Below, one piece after another: positions 52,084 through 62,422 of a stretch of 64,000 nucleotides of DNA (the first letter of the stretch is position 1; each line of letters starts with the position of its first letter). The translations under genes were made by a program, and so were the position numbers. Below the pieces are notes generated by a model. It did no database searches. It worked only from the letters and a program-made list of their open reading frames with translations, and was not told where the DNA came from. The DNA is from Halodesulfovibrio sp. MK-HDV (GTDB lineage Bacteria; Desulfobacterota; Desulfovibrionia; Desulfovibrionales; Desulfovibrionaceae), in contig NZ_WYDS01000002.1 in NCBI RefSeq assembly GCF_009914765.1, forward strand, positions 112,851 to 176,850, in the 5' to 3' direction.

Positions 52084-53415
52084 GTGTTGTATTCATTTTA
52101 TTGCTTGCTTCTTGGAATCGTTCTTCTTCCGCTGAAAAAAGTCCTCTTCTTACCAGTTGTTGAATATAAAATTTTATTGGCAGATCTTTTTTTCCTTCTT
52201 TCAGGTTGTATTGTTGTTTTCGAAACGGAAGTAAGGGAGCGGATTATACAACTGCGATATTTTCTTGTTGTAGTTTTTTTCTTTCTTTTTTGGGCGACGT
52301 TGAGCTCGCTGATATCTATTGAACCTTTCTCTACGGCTGTGTTTACTCAACTGGAAATTCTAGCTTTATGTTATGATGTCGGATTGCTGTTGTTAGTTTT
52401 TGTTGTTGCTAATTCACCACAGAAACTTTTTTACGCCCTGCTAGGATGGGTATTCGCAATTCTTCTAAGTAATCTTTTGGCCATTTATTCTTTGGTAACT
52501 GTGCCCAGTTGGGGGTTTTCATATGGGATCCTTATAGGGAGCTTTGTCGGAGCAAATCAGCCTCAAATTATCTTATTGCCGTTGTTGCCATTATTGATAT
52601 TTGTCGGGGTGTTAAAAGATGTACATCTTTCAATTCGGTTAACTTCAATCTTTTTATCCTGCAGTAGCGTGTTGTTTGTGCTTATTTCTGGGAGCCGATC
52701 CGGATTTTTTATGCTTGCATTAGAATGGATTTGCTGTCTTTTCGTGTATTGGGGAGTGATTAAGCGACGTTTTTCTTATTCTTCAATTACTTTTTGGGGG
52801 CAGCAAGCAACCTACGCTTTGTTGCTACTTGTTGTATTGCTATTTGGTACAGAGTTGTCACAAACCTATGAACCTTTTGCGGGATTGAAGCGTGTTAATA
52901 GAACGTTTGATAGAGTTTTTTTTCTTAAATATAATAAGCCGGTAAAGAGACTGACTGCAACGCATTATGATCGCATTAGTAGTGGGCGAATTAGTATTAT
53001 TAAAGCTGGTTATTCATCGTTTAAGAAAAACATTTTTATGGGTTATGGCCTCCAAGGAACACGCCTGTTAAAAGGTGCTCATAATCATGAAATGCATTGT
53101 AGTTATTTAGTTTTGCTTTTCGAAACAGGTGTTATAGGCCTATTCCTTGGACTCTTGATGATGTATTTGGCGTTGAGGCGTGTTCAGATTGTATTAAAGA
53201 GTGGAGCTAATTCAGTTGAGACCCTTGTGTTGTATTCTTTACTTATTGGGTTAGCTAGCTTAGCTCTTTACAATGTCTTTACAAACGGCTTGCGGCAACG
53301 CGAGATGTGGATACTTTTTGGAGTGTTGCTATCATTATCATACGTTGGGGAAAGTGTTAGTGAACGAAATGATAGTGATACGAACTTGAATGATTACATT
53401 ATTGTAAGAGGTTAG
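52084..53415 (+). CDS. O-antigen ligase/polymerase-like membrane protein
   Basis: A 443-residue integral membrane protein with about 11 helices and one large loop near residues 265-330, the typical layout of WaaL-type ligases and Wzy polymerases. Conserved elements are SGSRSGFFMLALEW near residue 200 and the loop sequence HNHEMHCSYLVLLFETGVIG, which resembles the HNxxL-type motif of ligases. A GTG at 52084 with AGGGAT before it was taken as start; the adjacent TTG is possible. Unlike the neighbouring flippase and polymerase genes, this one is intact. The exact reaction, ligation of glycan to lipid A or polymerisation, is not settled by the sequence. Confidence 0.75.
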   Translation: MLYSFYCLLLGIVLLPLKKVLFLPVVEYKILLADLFFLLSGCIVVFETEVRERIIQLRYFLVVVFFFLFWATLSSLISIEPFSTAVFTQLEILALCYDVGLLLLVFVVANSPQKLFYALLGWVFAILLSNLLAIYSLVTVPSWGFSYGILIGSFVGANQPQIILLPLLPLLIFVGVLKDVHLSIRLTSIFLSCSSVLFVLISGSRSGFFMLALEWICCLFVYWGVIKRRFSYSSITFWGQQATYALLLLVVLLFGTELSQTYEPFAGLKRVNRTFDRVFFLKYNKPVKRLTATHYDRISSGRISIIKAGYSSFKKNIFMGYGLQGTRLLKGAHNHEMHCSYLVLLFETGVIGLFLGLLMMYLALRRVQIVLKSGANSVETLVLYSLLIGLASLALYNVFTNGLRQREMWILFGVLLSLSYVGESVSERNDSDTNLNDYIIVRG

Positions 53416-53514
53416 CTTTCAAGTTGTGTGTCTTTTTTATGTTCTATTTGTTCCTTGTTTTTCAGGATGTTTTCTTCATTTTTGGGTGAATTTTCTTGGG
53501 TAGAATTTATTTAT

Positions 53515-54111
53515 ATGAACGATGTTGGAATAGAGCGGTATACCGAAGTTACAGGTAGTTCTTGTGCAGGGAAGAGTACATGTTTTGAAAACGTACAGAA
53601 TTACATAACAGGTGGCGAGATCTCTGGATGCTTTTTGCCCTCAGCCGTTATTCGTGGTGTGTTTTTTGTGCTTGGCTTCTTCTACTTGATCATACGCCCT
53701 GCGAAGTTATTCTGGATTATCCGCCAGTGTAGAGACATTCATATGTCTTTTTTACATAAAGTTAGTGCGGTGAGGAATGCCATTGAAAAGTTTGGTTGTT
53801 ATTTGCTGTTTCGCAACCGGGCTGTTGTTGTAGACGAAGGTATTTCTCATATACCCTTTGTTTTTCAATTTAGTGCAGACCAAATTTCAGAGTTTCTCAT
53901 AGTTTTCGGAAGTGAATTACAGAAAATCAGTATCCTGCTTGTGCCAGCACCACCTGAAAAAGATTTGGTTGCGAGGCTAATTACTCGGGGGCATAAAAAA
54001 GTTACTTGCAGTGAGTCGGCAAAGAGCTTTGCACGTCTAAATATTATAGTTTCAGAAGAATATTTAAGGGCCCTGAAAAAGCAAGGGAAGTTGGATGTTA
54101 GAGTTATATAG
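53515..54111 (+). CDS. P-loop kinase-like protein
   Basis: A 198-residue protein with a Walker A motif EVTGSSCAGKST near its N-terminus and a thymidylate/adenylylsulfate-kinase-like pattern (VVDEGISHIP as possible Walker B; LVARLITRGHK in the lid region). ATG at 53515 was preferred over one 29 codons earlier, because the P-loop normally sits close to the start. It overlaps the next gene by 17 bp. No sugar-specific motif is seen. In glycan loci such kinases may phosphorylate a sugar or glycerol, but this is a guess. Confidence 0.6.
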   Translation: MNDVGIERYTEVTGSSCAGKSTCFENVQNYITGGEISGCFLPSAVIRGVFFVLGFFYLIIRPAKLFWIIRQCRDIHMSFLHKVSAVRNAIEKFGCYLLFRNRAVVVDEGISHIPFVFQFSADQISEFLIVFGSELQKISILLVPAPPEKDLVARLITRGHKKVTCSESAKSFARLNIIVSEEYLRALKKQGKLDVRVI

Positions 54112-55498
54112 AGCGTGTTTTGAGCGTCTTGAAGCTGCGGTTGTCTGTTATGCCTCATGGAAGAATAACCATGAACTCGTCGGTGCGTTACAGGGAAACA
54201 GTGATATAGACTTACTTGTGTCAAAACAAGATCGGCGAAAATTCGAGCAGATTCTTTTAGATAATGATTTTGTTGAAGCGGGTAACCCGTGGCTTATTTA
54301 CCCTGAAATAAAACACTATTACGGGTTAGATCATTTTTCAGGAAAAATTTGTCACTTACATGTGTACTATGATCTTGTGACAGGGACGAGTCATGGAAAA
54401 GAATATTGCTTTAACTTTTGTGACGAAGCATTAGCATCCCGTTTCGTTAATTCTTATGGAATTTATGAAGTTGGAATTGAAGAACAGGCATTAATCTATG
54501 TATTACGCCATGTAGTGAAAAAAAGCTCTTTTTTAGGGGCCCTTTTGTATCAAAAGGAACGTTCAGACTACAACGCAGAACGACAGTATCTTATGAAAAA
54601 CTACAACAAAGAAAACTCTGTTTTTCGTTTAGGATGTAGTTCAAACCAGCTGTTTTCATTATCTACCAAGTTTTTTACAGATTTCTTTTTTTGTTGGAGA
54701 AGAAAAAGGGCATTGAAATGGTGCCTGCGAAGCTCATCGCTTTCTTTGCTTGTTGATGGAGGAAAGCGATTTGGATATCGAGTCGTGAATAAATTATTTC
54801 TTAAGCAGAAAAAGAAAGCACATGGGATAGCTGTTGCGGTCACAGGCATTGATGGTGCTGGAAAATCGACTCTTTTGAAAAATCTTCATAATTTTTTTGC
54901 AACAACCTTTAGGACAAAGCAATATCATTTTGGACGCCCTACATTTACTTTGCTCACATTCCCTATACGGGTTGCTTTACGGTTACGAAATTTAAAAAGA
55001 AATAATGGTGGGTGCTCTCTTTCTGCTCAAAGTACCCCAGATAAGATCTCGATTGTATACGCATTACGATACCTTGTCTTAGCATATGAACGTGCCGCGC
55101 TTATGCGTAAAGTTCAGCAAGATGTGATGAACGGAAATATTGTTCTTATTGATCGATGCCACTCTTTTGAAGTTGGAAGGATGGACTCACCTCGCGTTGC
55201 TCAAAAAGCATGTAACTCTTCTTTGGTTAATTTTATAGGAGCTTGTGAGACGGCGCTTTACAAGAACATGCCTAAAGTTGATTTGGCAATAGCACTTAGT
55301 GGTAGCTTAGAAACATTTATACTACGCAATCAATTACGCGAGAAAATAGGTAAAGAAAGCGACGAAGAGATTGAAGCTCGATATCATCAGAATTGTAGCT
55401 TTGTTCCGGCAGCTCAAAATGTTTCTGAAGTTAGTGCCGAAATGCCATCTGAGGATGTATGTGAGGCAGCCAAAAAGATTATTTGGAAATTTCTATAA
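54095..55498 (+). CDS. Fusion of a nucleotidyltransferase-like domain and a thymidylate-kinase-like domain
   Basis: A 467-residue two-domain protein. The N-terminal part (residues about 1-160) has GNSDIDLLVSKQDRRKF, resembling the GS/DxD site of nucleotidyltransferase-fold proteins. The C-terminal part (about 250-467) has AVTGIDGAGKSTLLKNL, a complete P-loop as in thymidylate kinases, and IVLIDRCHSFEVGR as a lid or Walker B-like segment. It is the second P-loop kinase in a row. Both genes are coupled to the glycosyltransferase that follows. A role in making a phosphorylated or nucleotide-linked glycan component is possible. I cannot name the substrate. Confidence 0.7.
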   Translation: MLELYRACFERLEAAVVCYASWKNNHELVGALQGNSDIDLLVSKQDRRKFEQILLDNDFVEAGNPWLIYPEIKHYYGLDHFSGKICHLHVYYDLVTGTSHGKEYCFNFCDEALASRFVNSYGIYEVGIEEQALIYVLRHVVKKSSFLGALLYQKERSDYNAERQYLMKNYNKENSVFRLGCSSNQLFSLSTKFFTDFFFCWRRKRALKWCLRSSSLSLLVDGGKRFGYRVVNKLFLKQKKKAHGIAVAVTGIDGAGKSTLLKNLHNFFATTFRTKQYHFGRPTFTLLTFPIRVALRLRNLKRNNGGCSLSAQSTPDKISIVYALRYLVLAYERAALMRKVQQDVMNGNIVLIDRCHSFEVGRMDSPRVAQKACNSSLVNFIGACETALYKNMPKVDLAIALSGSLETFILRNQLREKIGKESDEEIEARYHQNCSFVPAAQNVSEVSAEMPSEDVCEAAKKIIWKFL

Positions 55499-56595
55499 TG
55501 AAGAAAGTTATGATTGTTGGAGGGGAGGATTTAAGTCTTCGTCTTCCTTACATGCAGCAGCTAGTAGAGAGTAATTTTTCTATTACTGCTGTTGGTAGCC
55601 AGGATGAAAAAGCATTTGTTGCATCAGGTATCCCATATATTAAGTATGCATTAAATAGATGGGTTAATCCGTTGGATGATCTGAAAACGATATTTCAGTT
55701 ACGAAAAATTATTATTCAAGTTCAGCCTGATATCGTCCACGGTTTTGATACGAAACCCGCGTTATATAGTCTTTGTGCATCCATGTTTTTGCCAGTTAAG
55801 GCTGGACGAACAATAAATGGAACAGGGCAAATTTTTTCAGAAGCATCGTTTAAAAATAAAATTTTGCGGTATGTTTTTTGGTTGTTACAAACTATTTTTT
55901 CTTGGAAATCTGCATTTACTATCTTCCAAAATAGTTATGATAAAGCAATGTTTGAGGCTGTGCCGACGATAAATAATTCTCAAAATTTTTTGATACAGGG
56001 TTCTGGTATTGATTGTAATTCTCTTCCAGTAAAGAAGGATTATAAATCCAATATTAAACAAATAATTCTTGTTTCTAGAATGTTAAAAAATAAAGGCATT
56101 TATGAGTTTCTTCAGGCCGCAAGATCAATTAAGAAAAAGTATAAGAATTGTCGCTTTTTGCTTATTGGCCCCTTAAGTACGGAAGGGGAATATGCTGTAC
56201 CAATTAAAGATATAGAATCATATAGTGCTGATGTTGAGTATTTAGGACAACGTTCTGATGTGAAAAACATTATGTTTCTAAGTGATTTGATGGTGCTTCC
56301 GACCTCTTATAGGGAGGGGGTTCCACGTGTATTGCTGGAGGCTGGCGGGATTGGGTTACCATTATTGACGACAGACATGCCTGGTTGTTCAGACTTAGTT
56401 ACTAATGGTGAAAATGGTTGGTTAGTCGCTCCTCAACGTGTTGATGAGTTGACTGAGAGTCTTGAATCGTTTCTAACCACAAGTTCTGAAGAATTAAAGC
56501 GTATGGGACAAGTTAATGTGGCCCTAGTCCGTGACAAATATTCGATGGAAGTAGTGTTGGCTAAAAGTATCGCAGTCTATTCATCTTTATTTTAA
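55498..56595 (+). CDS. Glycosyltransferase, GT4 family
   Basis: A 365-residue GT-B fold glycosyltransferase. The C-terminal nucleotide-sugar site is clear: VSRMLKNKGIYEFLQAARSI, then LPTSYREGVPRVLLEAGGIGLPLLTTD with the EX7E-like glutamates. The N-terminal half begins KVMIVGGEDLSLRLPYM and has QPDIVHGFDTKPAL. The ATG at 55498 overlaps the previous stop (TAATG), so translation is coupled. It probably adds a sugar to the lipid-linked repeat unit in the cytoplasm. Confidence 0.9.
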   Translation: MKKVMIVGGEDLSLRLPYMQQLVESNFSITAVGSQDEKAFVASGIPYIKYALNRWVNPLDDLKTIFQLRKIIIQVQPDIVHGFDTKPALYSLCASMFLPVKAGRTINGTGQIFSEASFKNKILRYVFWLLQTIFSWKSAFTIFQNSYDKAMFEAVPTINNSQNFLIQGSGIDCNSLPVKKDYKSNIKQIILVSRMLKNKGIYEFLQAARSIKKKYKNCRFLLIGPLSTEGEYAVPIKDIESYSADVEYLGQRSDVKNIMFLSDLMVLPTSYREGVPRVLLEAGGIGLPLLTTDMPGCSDLVTNGENGWLVAPQRVDELTESLESFLTTSSEELKRMGQVNVALVRDKYSMEVVLAKSIAVYSSLF

Positions 56596-56640
56596 CTTAT
56601 TGTTTTTTGTAATTTGTCTATACAAAGGACAAGAGGTCTT

Positions 56641-57804
56641 ATGACTTTTATTCCATATTCTCGGCCTGTTATTGATGAACAAGAAATACAGGAAGTCGTT
56701 GATACATTGCGTTCAGGTTGGCTTACTACTGGGCCTAAAGTTGCTAAGTTTGAAAAAGATTTTGCAAAGGTTATTGGCTGTGAGCATGCTCTTGCTGTAA
56801 ATTCTGCCACAGCTGGTTTGCATCTAGCTCTGGAGGCTTTAGGTATCGGTGGTGGTGATAAAGTTATTACCACGGTTCATACCTTTACAGCCAGTGCAGA
56901 GGTTATACGGTATCTTGGTGGCGAGCCTGTTTTTGCAGACATTAATCCTGATACTTTTTGTATTGATCCAGATCATGTCGAGCGACTCCTGAAGAGCCAT
57001 GGTAATATTAAGTGTATTATACCTGTTCATTATGGTGGGCAAGCTGCTGATATGACAGCAATTATGGCACTTGCTAAAAAATACAACGTACGTGTTTTAG
57101 AAGATGCGGCTCACGCGTTACCATGTACCCATAAGGGGCAACTTATTGGTACTATTGGTGATGTAACGGTATTTAGTTTTTACGCGAATAAAACTATTAC
57201 CACCGGTGAAGGTGGTATGGTTGCGACGAATGATGCCGCGTTTGCTAGTCGTATTAAGGTAATGCGACTTCATGGTATTAATCGCGACGCATTTGATCGT
57301 TTTACTAGTAAAACACCTAGTTGGTATTATGAGGTTGTCGCTCCAGGGTATAAATACAACATGATGGATATTTGCGGCGCTCTGGGGATTCATCAACTTC
57401 AAAAAGCATACGTTTTTCAGAAGAAAAGAGCTTATATAGCAGATTGTTATGCAGAAGCTTTTGCAGCTCTGCCTGTAGAAGTTCCAACTGTCATAAATTC
57501 AGAAGATTACCATGCATGGCATATTTATTCTCTTCGTTTGAAGTTAGAAGAGATTACGATTTCGCGAGATCGTTTTATTGAAGAATTGGCTAAGGAAGGG
57601 GTTGGTACTTCTGTTCATTACATTCCATTGCACAGAATGCCTTATTGGCGTGACACATATCAATTGAAAGATGACTTTTTTCCACACTCGACGGCTGTAT
57701 TTGAACGTATTGTGAGCCTGCCAAACTTTGCTTCCATGACAGATGAAGACATCAATTTTGTTATTCGTGCGGTGCGAAATGTATTGGATGCGTATAAAAA
57801 ATGA
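56641..57804 (+). CDS. DegT/DnrJ/EryC1/StrS sugar aminotransferase
   Basis: A 387-residue PLP-dependent aminotransferase of the sugar (PglE/WbpE/ArnB) type. The PLP-binding Lys is in FSFYANKTITTGEGG near residue 185, and the phosphate-binding region is SATAGLHLAL. The acid/amide HxxP region is HVHYIPLHRMPYW-like near the C-terminus (SVHYIPLHRMPYW). ATG at 56641 was chosen because AGAGG precedes it. It overlaps the next gene by 4 bp. Together with the 4,6-dehydratase downstream it likely makes a 4-amino-4,6-dideoxy sugar nucleotide, as in the bacillosamine pathway. Confidence 0.92.
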   Translation: MTFIPYSRPVIDEQEIQEVVDTLRSGWLTTGPKVAKFEKDFAKVIGCEHALAVNSATAGLHLALEALGIGGGDKVITTVHTFTASAEVIRYLGGEPVFADINPDTFCIDPDHVERLLKSHGNIKCIIPVHYGGQAADMTAIMALAKKYNVRVLEDAAHALPCTHKGQLIGTIGDVTVFSFYANKTITTGEGGMVATNDAAFASRIKVMRLHGINRDAFDRFTSKTPSWYYEVVAPGYKYNMMDICGALGIHQLQKAYVFQKKRAYIADCYAEAFAALPVEVPTVINSEDYHAWHIYSLRLKLEEITISRDRFIEELAKEGVGTSVHYIPLHRMPYWRDTYQLKDDFFPHSTAVFERIVSLPNFASMTDEDINFVIRAVRNVLDAYKK

Positions 57805-58406
57805 TGAAACGATTATTTGATATTTTGTTTTCGCTCGGAGGGCTTGTTGCATTGTCTCCAATCCTTTTCATAGTTTCAGCCATAATCAAGATGACTAGCC
57901 CTGGTCCTGTATTTTTTTGTCAGACTAGAGTTGGCATTAAGGGAATCCCGTTTAGTATTTATAAGTTCCGAACAATGATTCCCAAAGCGGAACAGCATGG
58001 ATTAAAAATTACTGTGGGGTGTGATCCACGTATTACACGTGTCGGTGCTTTTTTGCGTAAAACAAAGCTGGATGAGTTTCCACAACTCGTAAATGTTTTT
58101 ATGGGAGATATGAGCATTGTTGGGCCACGCCCTGAAGTTCAAGAATTTATTAATGAATATCCAAAAGATGTGAGCGACAAAATTCTTTCTGTACGCCCTG
58201 GTATCACAGATCTCGCATCTATTGAATTATCTGATGAAGCTAGTTTGTTGGAAGGGAAAGCGGATCCGCGGCAAACTTATATTGATGAAATAATGCCTAT
58301 AAAAGCAAAGTATTACTTGAGTTATGTGGCTCACAATTCATTCTGCAATGATCTTTTTATTATTTGGGCAACAATAAAGAAGGTTATTAGACAGGCATTG
58401 GTATAA
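57801..58406 (+). CDS. Initiating sugar-phosphate transferase (PglC type)
   Basis: A 201-residue monotopic membrane enzyme that transfers a sugar-1-phosphate to undecaprenyl phosphate. One N-terminal re-entrant helix (residues about 5-27) is followed by the family core [37 protein letters not shown] and MSIVGPRPE. The length matches the small PglC/WecP form, without the extra helices of WbaP. The start overlaps the previous stop. It starts assembly of the lipid-linked glycan, probably with the amino sugar made by the neighbours. Confidence 0.93.
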   Translation: MMKRLFDILFSLGGLVALSPILFIVSAIIKMTSPGPVFFCQTRVGIKGIPFSIYKFRTMIPKAEQHGLKITVGCDPRITRVGAFLRKTKLDEFPQLVNVFMGDMSIVGPRPEVQEFINEYPKDVSDKILSVRPGITDLASIELSDEASLLEGKADPRQTYIDEIMPIKAKYYLSYVAHNSFCNDLFIIWATIKKVIRQALV

Positions 58407-58565
58407 TCATGTCGGTTACCGTCTGCCTCTCTTGTGTTTGTTGCTTGAGATAGTTGCATGGCTTATTAAGCAAGAATGTTGCAATCGCCTAGCATAAAAA
58501 TACGACCATGTATTGATTATGAACTCGCGATGGTTCGGTTGGCTCCATTTTAAGGACGAAAGTAT

Positions 58566-60488
58566 ATGTTACCCCAAGTTACTATTAAGCTTTTAGCGTT
58601 AACTCGATTTCAAAAAAAAGTTTTAATGCTGTTGATTGACTTAATGTTGATCCCAATTGCCCTATGGGGCGCGATGGGGCTGCGTTTTGGTGAACTTTGG
58701 CCGTCTTCTATTGAAGACTTGCCTCTTGCAATTGGGTTGGTAACAATTGGGAGCTTAGTAATTTTCATTTGGTTGGGACTATATCGAGCCGTAGTTCACT
58801 TTATGGGAATCAATGCAATTCGAACAATTCTACTTGGCGTATCTTGTTCAAGTTTTTTTCTATTGTTAGTAGTATTTATTTTTCGAATTGAGGCATTGCC
58901 TCGCTCTGTACCTTTTATTTATGCGCTATTGTTGTTTGTCTTGGTTGGTGGAAGCCGATGGGCTGTGCGTAGCCTTTATCAACACTTGCGTTTTAAACAA
59001 AATGCTAAAGAGCCAGTGATCATTTATGGTGCTGGAGAGGCTGGAGTTCAGTTAGCGAAAAGCTTAATAGCTGGTGAAGATTTTTTTCCGTGTGCATTTT
59101 TGGATGATAATAAGGTTCTTCAAGGGTGTATCGTTCATGGGATAAAAGTCTATGGACTTGATAAGCTGTCACAGGCGATAGCCTTAACAGGAGCCTCCCG
59201 AGTATTGCTTGCAGCACCGAGTTCGACTCAAGCTCAGCGTCGTATAATGCTAGACAAGCTTGATGGATATCCTTTGCGTGTACAATCAATTCCACCGTTA
59301 GAAGCAATAGTTTCTGGAAAGGCCTTATTAGAGCAGCTTGAGGATATTGACGTTGAAGATTTACTAGGCCGTGATTCTGTTGCTCCAAGAGAACAACTTT
59401 TTTCAGCGTGTATTAAAAACAAAAATGTATTGGTCACTGGAGCTGGTGGGTCTATCGGTTCGGAATTATGCCGCCAGATTCTTTGTGCAGAGCCCACGAC
59501 ATTAGTGTTATATGAATTGACTGAACTGGCTTTATATACAATTGATCAAGAACTTCGGGGTGCTTTAAAAGAACTAAATTGTTCCGACGTAATGATAATA
59601 CCATTATTAGGCTCAGTTTGCGATCGTGGGCGCCTTGATGAGTTATTTGCACTTTATGATATTCAGACGGTATATCATGCCGCAGCGTATAAACATGTTC
59701 CACTAGTAGAGGGCAATATTTTTCAGGGAATCAAAAATAATGTTTTTGGCACTAAGACGCTTGCAGAGGCTGCTCAATGTGCCGGAGTTAGAAATTTTGT
59801 TTTGATATCTACTGATAAAGCGGTTCGCCCGACAAACGTAATGGGGGCAACAAAACGTGCCGCAGAGCTTGTGCTGCAAGCAATGGCTGAAAAAGACTCT
59901 TGTACTGTGTTCAGTATGGTTCGATTTGGGAACGTGCTTGGGTCTTCTGGTTCTGTTGTGCCACTTTTCCGTAAGCAGATTGCTAGTGGTGGGCCAATTA
60001 CCGTCACTCATGAAGATATCACTCGATATTTTATGACTATTCCTGAAGCTGCCCAGCTGGTAATTCAAGCCGGTGCATTAGGAACAGGTGGTGATGTTTT
60101 CGTTTTGGATATGGGGGACTCTGTTAAGATCATTGATATGGCGCGCAGAATGATTTTACTTTCTGGTAAAACAGTTAAAGACACAGATCATCCTAACGGT
60201 GATGTAGCAATTTCTGTTGTTGGTCTTAGACCTGGTGAAAAGTTGTACGAGGAGTTGCTTGTTGGGGATAATGTTCAGTCAACTGAACATCCTAAAATTA
60301 AACAAGCCCATGAAAGCTATATCTCTTTAGAAACATTAGTGGAAAAACTTTTGTTGTTTAAATCTCTTGAAGTTAAGAATGATTGTGCTGCTGCGCGTGC
60401 ATTACTTCAGGCTATCGTAGTAGGCTTTAATCCGAGTTCCCCTATCGTTGATTACCTTAATCGGCCTGTTAATCAAGTAGCATCATAA
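58566..60488 (+). CDS. Membrane NDP-sugar 4,6-dehydratase (WbpM/CapD family)
   Basis: A 640-residue protein with four N-terminal membrane helices (residues about 15-125). A first NAD-binding domain is GAGEAGVQLAKS at about 155. The catalytic short-chain dehydrogenase domain starts LVTGAGGSIGSELCRQIL at about 290. The active-site region is STDKAVRPTNVMGATKR at about 415, with the Met/Lys pattern of this family. It converts UDP-GlcNAc to a 4-keto-6-deoxy sugar, the substrate for the DegT aminotransferase. It follows the initiating transferase after 160 bp, in which I see no strong promoter. Confidence 0.93.
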   Translation: MLPQVTIKLLALTRFQKKVLMLLIDLMLIPIALWGAMGLRFGELWPSSIEDLPLAIGLVTIGSLVIFIWLGLYRAVVHFMGINAIRTILLGVSCSSFFLLLVVFIFRIEALPRSVPFIYALLLFVLVGGSRWAVRSLYQHLRFKQNAKEPVIIYGAGEAGVQLAKSLIAGEDFFPCAFLDDNKVLQGCIVHGIKVYGLDKLSQAIALTGASRVLLAAPSSTQAQRRIMLDKLDGYPLRVQSIPPLEAIVSGKALLEQLEDIDVEDLLGRDSVAPREQLFSACIKNKNVLVTGAGGSIGSELCRQILCAEPTTLVLYELTELALYTIDQELRGALKELNCSDVMIIPLLGSVCDRGRLDELFALYDIQTVYHAAAYKHVPLVEGNIFQGIKNNVFGTKTLAEAAQCAGVRNFVLISTDKAVRPTNVMGATKRAAELVLQAMAEKDSCTVFSMVRFGNVLGSSGSVVPLFRKQIASGGPITVTHEDITRYFMTIPEAAQLVIQAGALGTGGDVFVLDMGDSVKIIDMARRMILLSGKTVKDTDHPNGDVAISVVGLRPGEKLYEELLVGDNVQSTEHPKIKQAHESYISLETLVEKLLLFKSLEVKNDCAAARALLQAIVVGFNPSSPIVDYLNRPVNQVAS

Positions 60489-61012
60489 GGTTGCATTCCT
60501 GCTATAGCCTTGCAGGCAACATGTTAAGGCAAAAAAATTGGCGAATGAGATGTTCTGGCAGGTGTAATTCATGTGTAATTTTACTTATTTTCATGTTACC
60601 AACACGAGTGGTGTCTTCTCTTTGATGTAAAAGAACTTCAGGCTCTTACACGAAAGTGTAAGAGCTTTTTTATGAATCACTTTTAATTTCGTAAATGTCT
60701 TTGATTATAGATTGGTAAATTAAGGGAGAACCCTTGCGAATACTACTGTAGTTATCTGTAACTATAGCGAGGATAGTAGCTGACCCTCAACTTGTTGGTT
60801 TAGGGTGGACTCCCAATTAAGTCAGCAAGATTGAGATAATTATTAGCTCAGATGTGACGATAAATATTTGTTAGTTATAGTATTATTAGAAAATATTACG
60901 TAGTATGCCCTAGCAGTACTATAGGGTGGCTTCATTGAGATGGTTGCTTACTGTTAGTAAGTGTTGCCTACAGTGTTTAAATTGTTTGTATTTATTATGA
61001 TTGTGAGGGCTT
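60489..61012 (+). other. 520-bp gap with the remains of an attachment site
   Basis: AT-rich and without a gene. It has a degenerate pair of GGTGTAAT repeats at 60560-60579 with the same 11-bp spacing as the arm-like sites at 39714. The terminator at 60641 follows. A short inverted repeat CTGTAGTTA-TCTG-TAACTATAG lies at about 60747-60768. No tRNA core sequence remains. manC has no obvious promoter here. Confidence 0.4.
60641..60671 (+). terminator. Terminator after the dehydratase gene, like the tRNA-Glu terminator
   Basis: A perfect 10-bp stem GCTCTTACAC / GTGTAAGAGC with a GAAA loop and a T run, about 155 bp after the dehydratase stop. It is almost the same hairpin as at 39880 and 63977, so it probably descends from another copy of the tRNA-Glu end. 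Confidence 0.8.
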
Positions 61013-62422
61013 ATGCTTGTTCCAATTATCATGGCCGGAGGATCCGGTACTCGATTATGGCCATTATCCCGTTCATTATATCCTAAACAATTTCTTCCGC
61101 TAACGAGTGATTCTTCCATGTTGCAGGAAACGGTACACCGTCTCTCTGGATTGAAGACATCATTTCCGGTGGTTATTTGTAACGAAGAACATCGTTTTAT
61201 CGTCGCAGAACAACTTCGTAATGATTCTACACTTGGCAAAATCATCTTAGAGCCGGAAGGGCGCAATACAGCACCAGCGATTGCGATAGCTGCCCACCTT
61301 GTTTCTCAAGGTGAAGATCCTACGTTACTTGTGCTTGCTGCTGATCACGTAATTGCAGATTCAGAATCATTTATCACCGCTGTTAAGAATGCGCTTCCTC
61401 TTGCAGAATCAGGAAAGCTTGTAACATTTGGTATTGTGCCTACATCTGCTCACACAGGGTACGGATACATAAAACGTGGTGAAGAGATAGGAACTGGATT
61501 TTCTGTCGAACAATTTGTGGAAAAACCTAATGTTACTGTCGCAGAAGAGTATCTTGCTTCGAATGAATACTACTGGAACAGCGGTATGTTTCTATTTAAG
61601 GCAAGTCGATATCTGGATGAATTGAGAAAGCATAGAGCGGATATAGCAGACGCCTGTGAAGCTGCGACTGAAAATGTTGTTAGAGATCTTGATTTTATCC
61701 GACTAGATGAAGAGGCATTTCGTGCTTGTCCTGAAGAGTCTATTGATTATGCCGTAATGGAGCAAACTGAGGATGCAGTGGTTATTCCTTTAGATGCTGG
61801 ATGGAACGACATCGGCTCGTGGTCTGCAATGTGGGATGTTGCGGACAAGGATAACGATGGAAATGCTTCTGCAGGAGATGTTCTGCATCATAATTCTAAG
61901 AATTGTTTTGTTCACAGTGATGGCCGATTCGTAGCGACTGTTGGACTTGAAGACGTAGTTGTTGTTGATACGAAAGATGCATTGCTTGTTGCTGCGAAAG
62001 ATTCAGTTCAGGATGTTAAGGCAGTTGTTTCAGAGCTAAAAAAAGCAGGCCGCAGTGAATTTAAAACGCATAGAGAAGTATTCCGCCCTTGGGGAAAATA
62101 TGATTCTGTGGACTTTGGTTCCCGCTACCAAGTGAAGCGCATCACTGTGAATCCAAAAGCCAAGTTAAGTGTCCAAATGCACCATCATAGAGCAGAGCAT
62201 TGGGTTGTAGTTTCTGGTACAGCTAAAGTTACTAACGGTGATGAGACTTTTCTTGTTTCAGAAAATGAATCAACTTACATACCTGTTGGTGTGATACATG
62301 CTCTGGAGAATCCTGGAAAGGTGCCATTAGAACTTATTGAAGTTCAATCAGGTGGCTATCTGGGAGAAGATGATATTGTGCGTTTTGAAGACAACTATGG
62401 GCGGTGCAATGAAGCATCTTAG
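61013..62422 (+). CDS. manC: Mannose-1-phosphate guanylyltransferase / mannose-6-phosphate isomerase
   Basis: A 469-residue bifunctional enzyme of the ManC/AlgA/XanB type. The N-terminal pyrophosphorylase domain (residues about 1-285) starts [21 protein letters not shown] and includes [16 protein letters not shown]. The C-terminal cupin isomerase domain (about 340-465) has [12 protein letters not shown] and [22 protein letters not shown] with the metal-binding His residues. It supplies GDP-mannose for the surface glycan. It overlaps manB by 14 bp. Confidence 0.95.
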   Translation: MLVPIIMAGGSGTRLWPLSRSLYPKQFLPLTSDSSMLQETVHRLSGLKTSFPVVICNEEHRFIVAEQLRNDSTLGKIILEPEGRNTAPAIAIAAHLVSQGEDPTLLVLAADHVIADSESFITAVKNALPLAESGKLVTFGIVPTSAHTGYGYIKRGEEIGTGFSVEQFVEKPNVTVAEEYLASNEYYWNSGMFLFKASRYLDELRKHRADIADACEAATENVVRDLDFIRLDEEAFRACPEESIDYAVMEQTEDAVVIPLDAGWNDIGSWSAMWDVADKDNDGNASAGDVLHHNSKNCFVHSDGRFVATVGLEDVVVVDTKDALLVAAKDSVQDVKAVVSELKKAGRSEFKTHREVFRPWGKYDSVDFGSRYQVKRITVNPKAKLSVQMHHHRAEHWVVVSGTAKVTNGDETFLVSENESTYIPVGVIHALENPGKVPLELIEVQSGGYLGEDDIVRFEDNYGRCNEAS

